Below are positions 44,430-56,248 of a DNA stretch of 64,000 nt, piece by piece (positions within the stretch are counted from its first letter, which is position 1; each line of letters begins with the position of its first letter). The stretch is from contig JAGARO010000002.1 in the NCBI GenBank assembly GCA_017622215.1, positions 1-64,000 of the forward strand, written 5' to 3'. This stretch comes from Clostridia bacterium. Lineage in GTDB: Bacteria > Bacillota > Clostridia > Monoglobales > Monoglobaceae. The position numbers were made by a program, and so were the translations under genes. The notes beneath the pieces are model-generated. The model was not told the origin of the DNA. It did no database searches and saw only the letters and a program-made list of their open reading frames with translations.

Positions 44430-45089
44430 CTATTCAGCCATTTTCTTCTCGATATTTTCCTTATACAACATTTCCTTGACTTTCATAAGTCTAATCTGGG
44501 TTGACCTTTCGTTTTCGTCAAGCTTCATTGTTATATACTTAATATTCTTCTGGGTTTCAGGGATTACTACGTGTTCAAGAGCGTTAACTCGTCTTCTTGT
44601 TTTTTCAATCTCTGAAGCCATAAGCTGACAGGACTTTTCAATCTCTGCAAGTTTAAGCATATCAGGAAAAATATCGGCAAGGGACTTAACCGCATCATCC
44701 AAATCACAGGATGTATTGGCAAAGCCATAAGAATATATATCGTTTGAGTCAGGAGTTCTTGTTTTATAATCAAAAACAGGAATATTTACACTCATAACAT
44801 TCTTTTCCGAAACTTCGATTGACACAGACTGTTTCGGGGCAAGAAGAGCTGTGTTTATAACCTCATCCTGCATTACAGCCTTTGCAAGTACAAAGTTCTT
44901 ATTCGCATTATGAATTCCCTGCTCAACTTTTTCTCGGAGAGCTTTATTTTCTTTTACAAGGTCTAAAAACTGTCTCATAAGCTCATCTCGTTTGTCTTTT
45001 AAGAGTTTATGGCCTCTTACAGCTGTTACAAGCTTCTTTTTCAGCCTTGTAAGCTCCATTCGTGTAGAAATTATTGTGTTTCCCGCCAA
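44430..45089 (-). CDS. ntpD: V-type ATP synthase subunit D
   Basis: A 219-residue helical central-rotor subunit with long coiled-coil N- and C-terminal halves; STRMELTRLKKKLVTAVRGH near the N-terminus is typical. It turns inside the A3B3 head. The start appears to be TTG at 45089, with AAGGAAGTG upstream and no better ATG. Last gene of the operon. Confidence 0.9.
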   Translation of the reverse strand: MAGNTIISTRMELTRLKKKLVTAVRGHKLLKDKRDELMRQFLDLVKENKALREKVEQGIHNANKNFVLAKAVMQDEVINTALLAPKQSVSIEVSEKNVMSVNIPVFDYKTRTPDSNDIYSYGFANTSCDLDDAVKSLADIFPDMLKLAEIEKSCQLMASEIEKTRRRVNALEHVVIPETQKNIKYITMKLDENERSTQIRLMKVKEMLYKENIEKKMAE

Positions 45090-45119
45090 TTATCTCACTT
45101 CCTTTTAAGTGTGAAATTT

Positions 45120-46490
45120 TTAGCCCTGATAGTATTTATCAAGATATTCGTCCTTAATTCTCTTAAGCTCTGTTCTTGGAAGAATTGATAAAAGCTTCCA
45201 ACCAAGGTCAAGAGTTTCTTCGATTGTTCTGTTTGTATTATAGCCCTGTGAAACATATTCGTTTTCAAAAGCATCTGCAAACTTTGCGTAAATCTTATCC
45301 ATTTCAGTTAAAGCCGCTTCACCAAGAACTACCATAAGCTCTTTCGCATCCTTGCCTCGTGCGTAGGCTGCAAAAAGCTGGTTCATAGTATTTGCATGAT
45401 CTTCTCTTGTTTTACCCTCGCCGATACCCTTATCCTTAAGTCTTGAAAGGGATGGGAGTACATCAATCGGAGGAGTAACATTCTTTCTGTATAAATCACG
45501 GCTTAAGATAATCTGTCCTTCAGTAATATACCCTGTAAGGTCAGGGATTGGATGTGTCTTATCATCTTCAGGCATTGTAAGAATCGGAATCATTGTAATA
45601 CTTCCGTCTTTACCTCTCTGACGGCCTGCTCTTTCATAAAGGTTTGCAAGGTCAGTGTACATATAACCAGGATAGCCACGTCTACCAGGAACTTCCTTAC
45701 GTGCAGCAGAAACTTCACGAAGAGCGTCAGCGTAGTTTGTAATGTCTGTTAAAATAACAAGAACGTGCATACCCTTTTCAAAAGCCAAATATTCGGCAGC
45801 TGTAAGCGCCATTCTTGGTGTAGAAATTCTTTCGATAGCAGGGTCATTAGCAAGGTTTACAAACATTACTGTTCTGTCGATTGCCCCTGTTTCCTTAAAA
45901 CTTTCTACGAAGAAGTTTGATTCTTCAAAAGTAATACCCATCGCAGCAAATACAACGGCAAACTGTTCGTTTGTTCCTCTAACCTTTGCCTGTCTTGCAA
46001 TCTGTGCTGCAAGCTGTGCATGAGGAAGACCTGAAGCTGAGAAAATAGGGAGCTTCTGTCCTCTTACAAGAGTGTTAAGACCGTCAATTGCAGAAACGCC
46101 TGTCTGGATAAATTCCTGTGGGTAGTTTCTTGCAGCAGGGTTCATAGGAAGTCCGTTTATATCCATTCTCTTTTCAGGGAGAATCTCAGGACCGTCGTCA
46201 ATTGGTCTGCCAAGTCCGTCAAAAACTCGGCCAAGCATATCTCCTGATACGCCAAGTTCCATTGAACGACCTAAAAATCTTACTTTACTGTTAGAAAGGT
46301 TAATACCTGTGGAGCTTTCAAAAAGCTGTACCATAGCAGTTGTTCCGTCAATTTCAAGAACTCTGCATCGTCTTTTTTCGCCGCTTGCAAGTTCAATTTC
46401 ACCAAGGTCGTCATAGTTTACATCTTCAACGCCCTTTACCATCATAAGAGGTCCTGCAACTTCTTCAATTGTTCTATATTCCTTTGGCAT
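45120..46490 (-). CDS. ntpB: V-type ATP synthase subunit B
   Basis: A 456-residue non-catalytic nucleotide-binding subunit that begins [21 protein letters not shown]. Its P-loop position reads [12 protein letters not shown], which lacks the Walker A Gly-Lys-Thr, as usual for B subunits. It contributes the arginine finger to the A/B interface. It starts one base after the ntpA stop. Confidence 0.95.
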   Translation of the reverse strand: MPKEYRTIEEVAGPLMMVKGVEDVNYDDLGEIELASGEKRRCRVLEIDGTTAMVQLFESSTGINLSNSKVRFLGRSMELGVSGDMLGRVFDGLGRPIDDGPEILPEKRMDINGLPMNPAARNYPQEFIQTGVSAIDGLNTLVRGQKLPIFSASGLPHAQLAAQIARQAKVRGTNEQFAVVFAAMGITFEESNFFVESFKETGAIDRTVMFVNLANDPAIERISTPRMALTAAEYLAFEKGMHVLVILTDITNYADALREVSAARKEVPGRRGYPGYMYTDLANLYERAGRQRGKDGSITMIPILTMPEDDKTHPIPDLTGYITEGQIILSRDLYRKNVTPPIDVLPSLSRLKDKGIGEGKTREDHANTMNQLFAAYARGKDAKELMVVLGEAALTEMDKIYAKFADAFENEYVSQGYNTNRTIEETLDLGWKLLSILPRTELKRIKDEYLDKYYQG

Positions 46491-46491
46491 A

Positions 46492-48261
46492 TCAGAATTC
46501 CTCCTTTACCGGTACCATAGCACCTGCTTCGCCTGCAAGTATCTTTGAAATTTCTTCATATTCAGTCTCGATTTTTTCAAGGTCTGTGTACTTATATCTT
46601 CCGATTTTTTCTCTTACAGGAAGATTAACAAGTTTTTCTACATCTGCACCCTTATTAAGAGCTTCTAAAGCTACATCATAGAACTCTAAAATGAGCTTCA
46701 TCATCTTAAACTGCTTCTTAAGTGGTGTGTATGTGTCTGTATCGTGGAATGCGTTCTGGTGGAGGAAGTCCTCACGGATTGAACGGGCTGTTTCAAGCTT
46801 TAATCTATCAGGAGCAGAAAGTGCATCCATACCTACAAGCTTTACAATTTCTTCAAGTTCAGCCTCGTCCTGAAGCATTCTCATAATCTTTGTACGAAGA
46901 TTCATCCAGTCTTCATCTACATTCTTTACAAACCAATCCTGCATTGAGTCAATATAAAGTGAATAACTTGTGAGCCAGTTTATAGCAGGGAAGTGACGCT
47001 TATATGCAAGGTTTGCATCAAGTCCCCAGAATACCTTTACAATACGGAGGGTTGCCTGAGATACAGGTTCGGAAATATCACCGCCAGGAGGGGAAACTGC
47101 ACCGATAACAGAGAGTGCACCCTCAACTTCCTCTTCTCCGTTTACAATAACTCGGCCTGCTCTTTCGTAGAACTGTGCAAGTCTTGAACCAAGGTAAGCA
47201 GGATATCCTTCTTCACCAGGCATTTCTTCAAGTCGGCCTGACATTTCACGAAGAGCCTCTGCCCAACGGGATGTGGAGTCAGCCATAAGAGCAACTGAAT
47301 ATCCCATATCACGGAAGTATTCAGCAATTGTGATACCTGTATAAATTGAAGCTTCACGGGCTGCAACAGGCATATCAGATGTGTTTGCAATTAAAACAGT
47401 TCTTTCCATAAGGGAACGGCCTGTTTTAGGGTCAATAAGTTCAGGGAACTCATTGAGTACGTCTGTCATTTCGTTTCCACGTTCGCCACAACCGATATAA
47501 ACTACGATATCAGCTTCAGCCCACTTTGCAAGCTGGTGCTGTACAACAGTTTTACCTGAACCGAATGGACCAGGAACCGAAGCAACGCCACCCTTTGCAA
47601 TAGGGAAAAGTGTATCGATTACACGCTGACCTGAAATTAAAGGCATATCAGGGGAAAGCTTTTTCTTATATGGTCTGCCTACTCGAACAGGCCACTTCTG
47701 CATAAGTGTAACTTCCTTATCGCCCTTTTCAGTTTCAATTACAGCTACAACCTGGTCAACTGTAAATTCGCCCTTTTCAATGGACTTAATTGTACCGCTT
47801 ACGCCGTTTGGAACCATAATTTTCTGTGTTACAATTTCAGTTTCGGCAACTGTACCTAACACATCACCGGCTGTTACCTTATCTCCAACAGTCTTTGAAG
47901 GCACAAACTTCCACTTTAAGTCTCTCTTAAGAGATGGAACTTCAACACCTCTTTTAAGGTTGTTGCCTGAAATTTTCATAATATCGTCAAGAGGTCTTTG
48001 AATACCGTCATAGATACTTCCTATAAGACCAGGACCAAGTTCAACTGAAAGCGGTTCTCCTGTTGATTCAACAGGTTCGCCAGGTCCAAGGCCTGCAGTT
48101 TCTTCATAAACCTGAATTGACGCCTTATCGCCGTGCATTTCAATAATTTCACCAATAAGTCTCTGGTTACTAACACGGACAACGTCGAACATATTTGCAT
48201 CTCGCATACCCTCAGCAATAACCAATGGGCCTGCTACCTTTTTAATAACACCCTTGCTCAT
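46492..48261 (-). CDS. ntpA: V-type ATP synthase catalytic subunit A
   Basis: A 589-residue catalytic subunit with the extra V-type non-homologous insert (about 115-190), Walker [12 protein letters not shown] and a Walker [17 protein letters not shown] region. It hydrolyses or makes ATP. A GAGGAAGTG site precedes the ATG. Confidence 0.96.
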   Translation of the reverse strand: MSKGVIKKVAGPLVIAEGMRDANMFDVVRVSNQRLIGEIIEMHGDKASIQVYEETAGLGPGEPVESTGEPLSVELGPGLIGSIYDGIQRPLDDIMKISGNNLKRGVEVPSLKRDLKWKFVPSKTVGDKVTAGDVLGTVAETEIVTQKIMVPNGVSGTIKSIEKGEFTVDQVVAVIETEKGDKEVTLMQKWPVRVGRPYKKKLSPDMPLISGQRVIDTLFPIAKGGVASVPGPFGSGKTVVQHQLAKWAEADIVVYIGCGERGNEMTDVLNEFPELIDPKTGRSLMERTVLIANTSDMPVAAREASIYTGITIAEYFRDMGYSVALMADSTSRWAEALREMSGRLEEMPGEEGYPAYLGSRLAQFYERAGRVIVNGEEEVEGALSVIGAVSPPGGDISEPVSQATLRIVKVFWGLDANLAYKRHFPAINWLTSYSLYIDSMQDWFVKNVDEDWMNLRTKIMRMLQDEAELEEIVKLVGMDALSAPDRLKLETARSIREDFLHQNAFHDTDTYTPLKKQFKMMKLILEFYDVALEALNKGADVEKLVNLPVREKIGRYKYTDLEKIETEYEEISKILAGEAGAMVPVKEEF

Positions 48262-48276
48262 TAAAACACTTCCTCA

Positions 48277-48594
48277 CTAATTATTAAAGATAATATCCGA
48301 GCCAACAGCCTGTTCAACAGACTTTTTGACTGTACGGATACCCTGTCCCGTATTTCCCGAAATTCCCGGAATAAGAATAACAGCCGGGAGAGGTCTCTCT
48401 TTTAGCTTATCAATCTCTTCCTCTAAAATCTTTGCCAGAGCCTCAGTTATATATATAACTGCACAGTTGCCCTCTGCAAGTTTTTTAAGCACCTTTCTAC
48501 CCTCAACTTCGTCACTTACAGGAAAAATATTAAGTCCGAGGGCAGCGTAGCCATAGATACTGTCTCTATCACCCATTACTGCAATATTATACAT
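48277..48594 (-). CDS. ntpF: V-type ATP synthase subunit F
   Basis: A 105-residue rotor-shaft subunit with a Rossmann-like fold: AVMGDRDSIYGYAALGL at the start and VIYITEALAKIL in the middle. It binds subunit D and stimulates ATPase activity. This is the homologue called NtpG in E. hirae. Its start overlaps the end of ntpC by eight bases. Confidence 0.88.
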   Translation of the reverse strand: MYNIAVMGDRDSIYGYAALGLNIFPVSDEVEGRKVLKKLAEGNCAVIYITEALAKILEEEIDKLKERPLPAVILIPGISGNTGQGIRTVKKSVEQAVGSDIIFNN

Positions 48595-49552
48595 ACATAT
48601 CCCTCAATCTTTCCCTGACAGACTCCGAACTTAAGTCGTTTGAAATGCCTGAAAGAATTATTCTTACAGCCTTTATTTCGTTTTCCCTTGCAACAATATA
48701 CGATGCTATCGGGCCTAAAGTAAAGGCATTATATTTCTGCTTTTTAATATGGTCAACAATTAAATTGTCGCACCATTTTTCAAATGCCGAGTAAGACTCG
48801 CTTAAAGCCTCAACGGCTCCTGAATATGCTGTACCCTTAAGGTAGTCATAAAGCTCTTCTGCTCCTTTAAGGCTATTCTTTACAAGTGCATCAACATCAA
48901 GTGTTTCACACTTTGCCAAAGCCATATTAAAGAAGTCAGCGCTCTTACGAAGCTTATTGCCACGGACTGCAATTTTAATATCCGAAAGGGCAACATAGAG
49001 CTCTGCATATTTCTTAATCATTTCGTCCTCTGACTTATCTCCTGCAGTTTTAATTGCCTCAAGACAAGCCTTATCAACGATTATATCACAAAGCTGTCCA
49101 TCTCCTGTTTTAAGAAGAACTGACTGTGCCTTTTCATATGTTTCCCTCATATTTTCAGGAAGACACAAAGCATCTCTGTCCTTAACAGCTTTTTTAATTA
49201 CATCTTTATCAACTGTGCCGTAATCAAGATACAGACTATCCATATCAAGATTCATAAAATCAGCTTTGAGGGCTGCCTTTAAGTTATGATAATCATTCCT
49301 TAAAAGAAACACATCAAAAACGCTTTTATCCTCTACAAGCTCCCAGATAAAGCTCCAGATTTTTTCTGTTTCTTTCTTAAGAAGCTCCTCTGTGTCCTTA
49401 ACTTCACCGTTTCCGTCAAAGCCCTTATCCGAAAGAACCCTTTTGGCCTCCTGGATTGTATCAGAGGATAAAACCTGCTCTAAATCCTGCATAGACAGGA
49501 GAAAAGCTTCACGGGCCTTAATTCTCGACACAGCATAGGCGTACTGTTCCAT
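48587..49552 (-). CDS. ntpC: V-type ATP synthase subunit C
   Basis: A 321-residue, almost all-helical subunit that joins the rotor shaft to the K-ring (d-type subunit of V-ATPases). MEQYAYAVSRIKAREAFLL and FLLRNDYHNLKAALKA are typical. It starts after a GGAGGGG site and ends overlapping ntpF. Confidence 0.9.
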   Translation of the reverse strand: MEQYAYAVSRIKAREAFLLSMQDLEQVLSSDTIQEAKRVLSDKGFDGNGEVKDTEELLKKETEKIWSFIWELVEDKSVFDVFLLRNDYHNLKAALKADFMNLDMDSLYLDYGTVDKDVIKKAVKDRDALCLPENMRETYEKAQSVLLKTGDGQLCDIIVDKACLEAIKTAGDKSEDEMIKKYAELYVALSDIKIAVRGNKLRKSADFFNMALAKCETLDVDALVKNSLKGAEELYDYLKGTAYSGAVEALSESYSAFEKWCDNLIVDHIKKQKYNAFTLGPIASYIVARENEIKAVRIILSGISNDLSSESVRERLRDMYV

Positions 49553-49561
49553 AAGCCCCTC

Positions 49562-50137
49562 CTATCCGAAAATTATTTCGCAAACCTTATCGGAAAGCAC
49601 CTCAATAGAGCCATCAAAGATTGCGTCTATTGTGCAGTTTTCTTCAATATCACCGTAATCTAAGATAAATCCGATTTTTGCGTCAATAATTTCCTCACTA
49701 ACCTTAAGGTTCTTTTCCTTTAATACATCATAAACCTTTGCATTGGCAAAAGCTTTATCGTGGTCTGAAAATTTAACTACTCCCTCTTCTTTATGGGAAT
49801 ATTTTTCAATTGCCTTAATCATAAAGTCGGAATAAGTATCTGCGTCCATTTCGCCGATAAATTCCTTTGCCTTTAAGATAAGGTCATTTATAATTTCCTG
49901 TTTTTTAGAAAGAATAAGGCGACCTGCCTTAATTTCCACAGAAGACTTGGCTCTTTCTCTTATTGTTTCAGCATCGCTTTTTGCCTTTTCAACAATCTCA
50001 GCAGACTGTCTGTTAGCTTCCGCTTCAGCCTCTTCAATAATTCTCTTTTCCTCTGCTCTTGCAGAAGCTAAAACTTCACTAATTCTTCCGTCGGAATCCT
50101 TCTTTATTTCCATTAAAATCTTGTCAAGTCCCGTCAA
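49562..50137 (-). CDS. ntpE: V-type ATP synthase subunit E
   Basis: A 191-residue peripheral-stalk subunit: a long charged N-terminal coiled coil (about 10-100, rich in Ala, Glu, Lys) and a mixed C-terminal domain that binds the head. The start is TTG at 50137, eight bases after AGGAGG; no ATG fits. A TTG start may lower its synthesis relative to neighbours. Confidence 0.88.
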   Translation of the reverse strand: MTGLDKILMEIKKDSDGRISEVLASARAEEKRIIEEAEAEANRQSAEIVEKAKSDAETIRERAKSSVEIKAGRLILSKKQEIINDLILKAKEFIGEMDADTYSDFMIKAIEKYSHKEEGVVKFSDHDKAFANAKVYDVLKEKNLKVSEEIIDAKIGFILDYGDIEENCTIDAIFDGSIEVLSDKVCEIIFG

Positions 50138-50175
50138 GTCAGAACCCTCCTTTTTATAAACTATAAAGGCTATTC

Positions 50176-52661
<2,486 letters not shown>

Positions 52662-52691
52662 AACAATTCCCTCCTTAAAGGATTTTAGTTG

Positions 52692-53000
52692 TTAAACCAA
52701 TTCCTGTATAATAAGCTTAACAGCCTCTTTCTCTTTCTTTTCTTTTATTTCCATAAGCCTTTCAAATTCAGGCTTTGCATTTTCCTCTGCAAGAAAATCA
52801 ATATTCTCATTTTCTTTCTTTGCTTCATCTACCAAAGCTTCAGCCTCAGTTTTAGCATTTCTTACGCTGTCGCGTAAAAGCTCTTCAGCCCTGAGCTTTG
52901 CATTCTTAACAATTTCCTCAGCCTCAACTTTTGCAGACGCCTCATTTTTTTCAGCAAGCTCCTCTGCCATTTTAAGCTTATCAATTGTTTCCTTTGACAT
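52692..53000 (-). CDS. ntpH: V-type ATP synthase subunit H (peripheral stalk)
   Basis: A 102-residue charged coiled-coil protein (heptad-like runs of Ala, Glu and Lys from about residue 10 to 90) that pairs with subunit E in the peripheral stalk. First gene of the operon; ATG at 53000 with AGGTGGTGA. The name G or H is used for the same position in different species. Confidence 0.8.
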   Translation of the reverse strand: MSKETIDKLKMAEELAEKNEASAKVEAEEIVKNAKLRAEELLRDSVRNAKTEAEALVDEAKKENENIDFLAEENAKPEFERLMEIKEKKEKEAVKLIIQELV

Positions 53001-53049
53001 AAAATTCACCACCTGAAACTATATAATCTTCCATTATACAATTGTTAAT

Positions 53050-53078
53050 ATTGTATCAAAGTATGTACAAAAAGTCAA
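53050..53078 (-). promoter_or_regulatory. promoter of the V-ATPase operon
   Basis: On the minus strand TTGACT (53073-53078) and TACAAT (53050-53055) have a 17-base spacer, about 50 bases before ntpH. Confidence 0.88.
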
Positions 53079-53176
53079 TGAAAATGGAAAATTTTTTCAA
53101 AAGCTATTTTATTTTTTTTCACTTTATGTTATACTCTAGATTAGGTTATTATGTAGATTTTAAGGAGGCATTTTAA

Positions 53177-54151
53177 GTGAGTGTAATTGAAATCAAAAAT
53201 CTTACGAAAAAGTACGGCACAAAAACCGTCCTCGACAAGATAAATTTTACTGTTGAAAAAGGAGATATAATGGGACTTTTAGGCCCTAACGGTGCAGGAA
53301 AATCAACCACTATGAACATTTTAACGGGCTACCTCTCTTTAACAGAGGGCTCTGTTTCAGTTTGTGGTTTTGACATACTTGAAAACCCTGACGAAGCCAA
53401 AAAGCACATTGGCTATCTCCCTGAAATCCCTCCTCTTTATATTGATATGACTGTCCTTGAATATCTTTCTTTCGTTTTTGACCTTAAAAAAATCAAGCTT
53501 GATAAGAAAGAACACATCAATTCAATTATGGGTATGGTTAAAATCACACATGTTCAGAACAGGCTTATCAAAAACCTTTCAAAAGGCTACAAACAGAGAG
53601 TCGGTCTTGCACAGGCACTTATCGGCGACCCTGAAATACTTATTCTGGACGAGCCAACAGTTGGCCTTGACCCGAAGCAAATTATTGAAATCAGAAATGT
53701 TATCAGGTCATTAGGCGAAAACCGTACAATTATTTTATCTACACACATTCTTCAGGAGGTTACTGCTGTCTGCAACAAGGTTACAATTATAAATAACGGT
53801 AAAATTGCAGCACAGGATACCCTTGAGAACCTTGCAGGCTCAATCGGAGGCAAGGGCAAGCATCAGATTAAAGTTATGGCAACCCGTGAAAAGGGGGCTG
53901 AAGTCATCAAGAAAATCTACGGACTTTTAAGCTTCAAGTTTGAAGATTTTGACGGAGAAATTTCTACATTCGTTATAGACTGCGGAGAAAAAGACCTTCG
54001 ACCTGATGTGTTTAACGCCTTTGCAAAGGCAGATATTCCAATTCTGGAATTTAAGAGCGCTGAGCCTACTTTAGAAGAAGTATTTATAAAAATTACTGCA
54101 CACGATAAAAAAGTAAAGGAGGAAACCAATAATGAAAGCAATGTTCAATAA
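53177..54151 (+). CDS. ABC transporter ATP-binding protein (GldA-like)
   Basis: A 324-residue ABC ATPase with Walker A GPNGAGKSTT, a signature reading LSKGYKQRVGLA, Walker B ILILDEP, and a C-terminal extension (about 220-324). It powers the ABC-2 permease that follows, overlapping it by 20 bases. The closest named systems are GldA-GldF-GldG of gliding Bacteroidetes, but homologues are widespread and their substrates unknown. The start is GTG at 53177, eight bases after AAGGAGG. Confidence 0.88.
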   Translation: MSVIEIKNLTKKYGTKTVLDKINFTVEKGDIMGLLGPNGAGKSTTMNILTGYLSLTEGSVSVCGFDILENPDEAKKHIGYLPEIPPLYIDMTVLEYLSFVFDLKKIKLDKKEHINSIMGMVKITHVQNRLIKNLSKGYKQRVGLAQALIGDPEILILDEPTVGLDPKQIIEIRNVIRSLGENRTIILSTHILQEVTAVCNKVTIINNGKIAAQDTLENLAGSIGGKGKHQIKVMATREKGAEVIKKIYGLLSFKFEDFDGEISTFVIDCGEKDLRPDVFNAFAKADIPILEFKSAEPTLEEVFIKITAHDKKVKEETNNESNVQ

Positions 54152-54839
54152 AGAATTCAGGGGTTATTTCAATTCCCCTACAGGTTACATCTTTGTTGGG
54201 GTATTCCTCTTCTTCTGCGCTATGTTTTTTGTAAATATGGTTATTGTTAACCAGAGCGCAACCTTAATCCTTATGTTTAACAGTATGAACCTGATTTGCC
54301 TTTTCCTCGTTGCAATCCTTACCATGAAGCTCTGGTCCGAGGAAATGAGCAGGAAAACTGACCAGCTTTTAATCTGTTCACCTGTTTCACCCTGGGGAAT
54401 TGTAATGGGTAAATATCTTGCAGCCTGTGCTGTTTTGGGAGTTGCACTTGTTTTCTCCCTTATATTTCCTGTTATACTTAATATTTTCAGCAACCCTCCC
54501 CTCTCCGAGCTTATAAGCTCATACCTGGGATTTATTCTTCTCTGGTGCTCATTTATCGCCATTGGTTTATACATTTCATCACTTACAGAAAATCAGATGA
54601 TTTCAGCCATCTTAACCTTTGGGGTGTTGTTTGTTGTATTCCTTATAAACTATCTTACATCAACAACCCACACAGCCCTCTGGATAAGAAAAATTGTTGG
54701 AGCCTTTGCACTCCTTGACAGATACTACGACTTCCAGCTTGGTATGGTTAGTATTCCTGATGTAATCTACTACTTCAGTGTAATATTTCTCTTCCTTTAC
54801 CTTACAAAGCAGAACGTTGTAAAGAGAAGATATAAATAG
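54132..54839 (+). CDS. ABC-2 type permease (GldF-like)
   Basis: A 235-residue membrane protein with six hydrophobic segments and the ABC-2 core (KLWSEEMSRKTDQLLICSPVS). It begins with MKAMFNKEFRGYFNSPTGYIFVGVF, a family hallmark. Partner of the ATPase above; gldG-like gene starts 11 bases later. Confidence 0.88.
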   Translation: MKAMFNKEFRGYFNSPTGYIFVGVFLFFCAMFFVNMVIVNQSATLILMFNSMNLICLFLVAILTMKLWSEEMSRKTDQLLICSPVSPWGIVMGKYLAACAVLGVALVFSLIFPVILNIFSNPPLSELISSYLGFILLWCSFIAIGLYISSLTENQMISAILTFGVLFVVFLINYLTSTTHTALWIRKIVGAFALLDRYYDFQLGMVSIPDVIYYFSVIFLFLYLTKQNVVKRRYK

Positions 54840-54850
54840 GAGGTACAGAT

Positions 54851-56248
54851 ATGAAAAATAAATTCAAGTATAAATTCAGTTCAGCTGTGGTTACCTCCTG
54901 TGTTATTGTTGCACTTATTTTAATAAACATTATTGTAAATGTTCTTGCAACAAAGGTTAATCTTAACATCGACTTAACCCGCGACAAGGTTTACACCTTT
55001 TCTGTGCAGACAGAGGAAACTATGAAGAGCCTCGACAAAGATGTTCACTGTTATGTTTTATACACTGTTACAGACGATGACGGAGCAAAATATGTGGACG
55101 AATATCTTGAAAAATACAAGAGGTTAAGCAGTCATTTCTCCTACGAATATATTGACCCATACGAAAATCCTGCCTTTGTCAGAAGCTTTTCACAAAACGG
55201 TGAAAACATTTCTGTGGGCTCAATTATCGTTACCTGTGGGGACAAATATAAAGTTATTGACGCATCAATGCTTTTCAATATTGCAACAGAAACTACTACA
55301 ACTATGGAAATGGAAAAGCATCTTACCTCTGCTATTATGCACACCACAGGGGACACAGAAACAGGCAAAATTTATTTCACAAGAGGACACGGTGAATATG
55401 ATTCCTCGGAGCTTATTTCTTCACTTTCCTCCGAGGGCTATGAAACAGGAGCTGTCAATCTCTCACAGGAGGAAGTTCCAGAAGATGCCCTTGCCCTTAT
55501 TACTCTTGCACCTATGAGAGATTTCTCCCTTCAGGAAATAAACGCTCTTGATATGTATGTATCAGGCGGTGGAAACTATATCCCTGTTTTATCAGCTGAA
55601 ATAAGCGATACAACAATCCTTTTCGACTTCTTAAAGGAATACGGAATAAATGTTTTAAGCTGTTATGTGGTAGAAACAGACTCCTCCCACATCTTAAACC
55701 AGGGCGGTGTTTCTTATCCTGTGCCTGATATGGAGGCTCATCCTATTACTGAAAAGCTTATTGAGGCAGGGCTCGTTTATCTTGCTCCAAACTCATTGGC
55801 TTTTGGGCTTACAGACGACAACATAAACTTTGCATACACCTACCCACTTCTTATGACAACTGAAAAATCCTACGGTAAGACTAATCTTGCATTCACTTCT
55901 CTTGATAAAGATGCAACTGACATTGATGGTCCTCTTTGCGTTGGGGCTTTAGCTGAAGGTCGTAACGGCGCAGGCAAAATTTTAGCCCTAGGCTCAGCCA
56001 ACTCATTGTCTGTTCCGGGGATTTTAAGGGACGGAGCTCTCGCCAACGGGGACTTTATATTAAACGGAATTTCATATATGACTGACAACACAAGAAGTCT
56101 CAGCATCCGTGCAAAGAACGTTTCCTACTCAGTATTTACAATAAGCGAGCTTCACACAGAATTTATCAGAATTATTGCACAGTGGGTTCTTCCTCTTATT
56201 ATAATCTTAGTAGGCATTATCGTTTGGATGAGAAGGAGATACCTGTAA
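54851..56248 (+). CDS. GldG-like ABC-associated extracytoplasmic protein
   Basis: A 465-residue protein with an N-terminal membrane helix (about 10-35), a large extracellular part with the ABC_transp_aux/DUF4350-type domain (YFTRGHGEYDSSELISSL and a YVSGGGNYIPVL segment), and a C-terminal membrane helix (about 440-460). Member of the GldG group. Its stop overlaps the next start by one base. Confidence 0.85.
   Translation: MKNKFKYKFSSAVVTSCVIVALILINIIVNVLATKVNLNIDLTRDKVYTFSVQTEETMKSLDKDVHCYVLYTVTDDDGAKYVDEYLEKYKRLSSHFSYEYIDPYENPAFVRSFSQNGENISVGSIIVTCGDKYKVIDASMLFNIATETTTTMEMEKHLTSAIMHTTGDTETGKIYFTRGHGEYDSSELISSLSSEGYETGAVNLSQEEVPEDALALITLAPMRDFSLQEINALDMYVSGGGNYIPVLSAEISDTTILFDFLKEYGINVLSCYVVETDSSHILNQGGVSYPVPDMEAHPITEKLIEAGLVYLAPNSLAFGLTDDNINFAYTYPLLMTTEKSYGKTNLAFTSLDKDATDIDGPLCVGALAEGRNGAGKILALGSANSLSVPGILRDGALANGDFILNGISYMTDNTRSLSIRAKNVSYSVFTISELHTEFIRIIAQWVLPLIIILVGIIVWMRRRYL

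Noticed and set aside
53107-53135. Sigma-A promoter before the Gld-like operon
   Set aside because: A TATACT -10 box is present at 53130-53135, but no acceptable -35 hexamer lies 16-18 bases upstream, so I did not list it.
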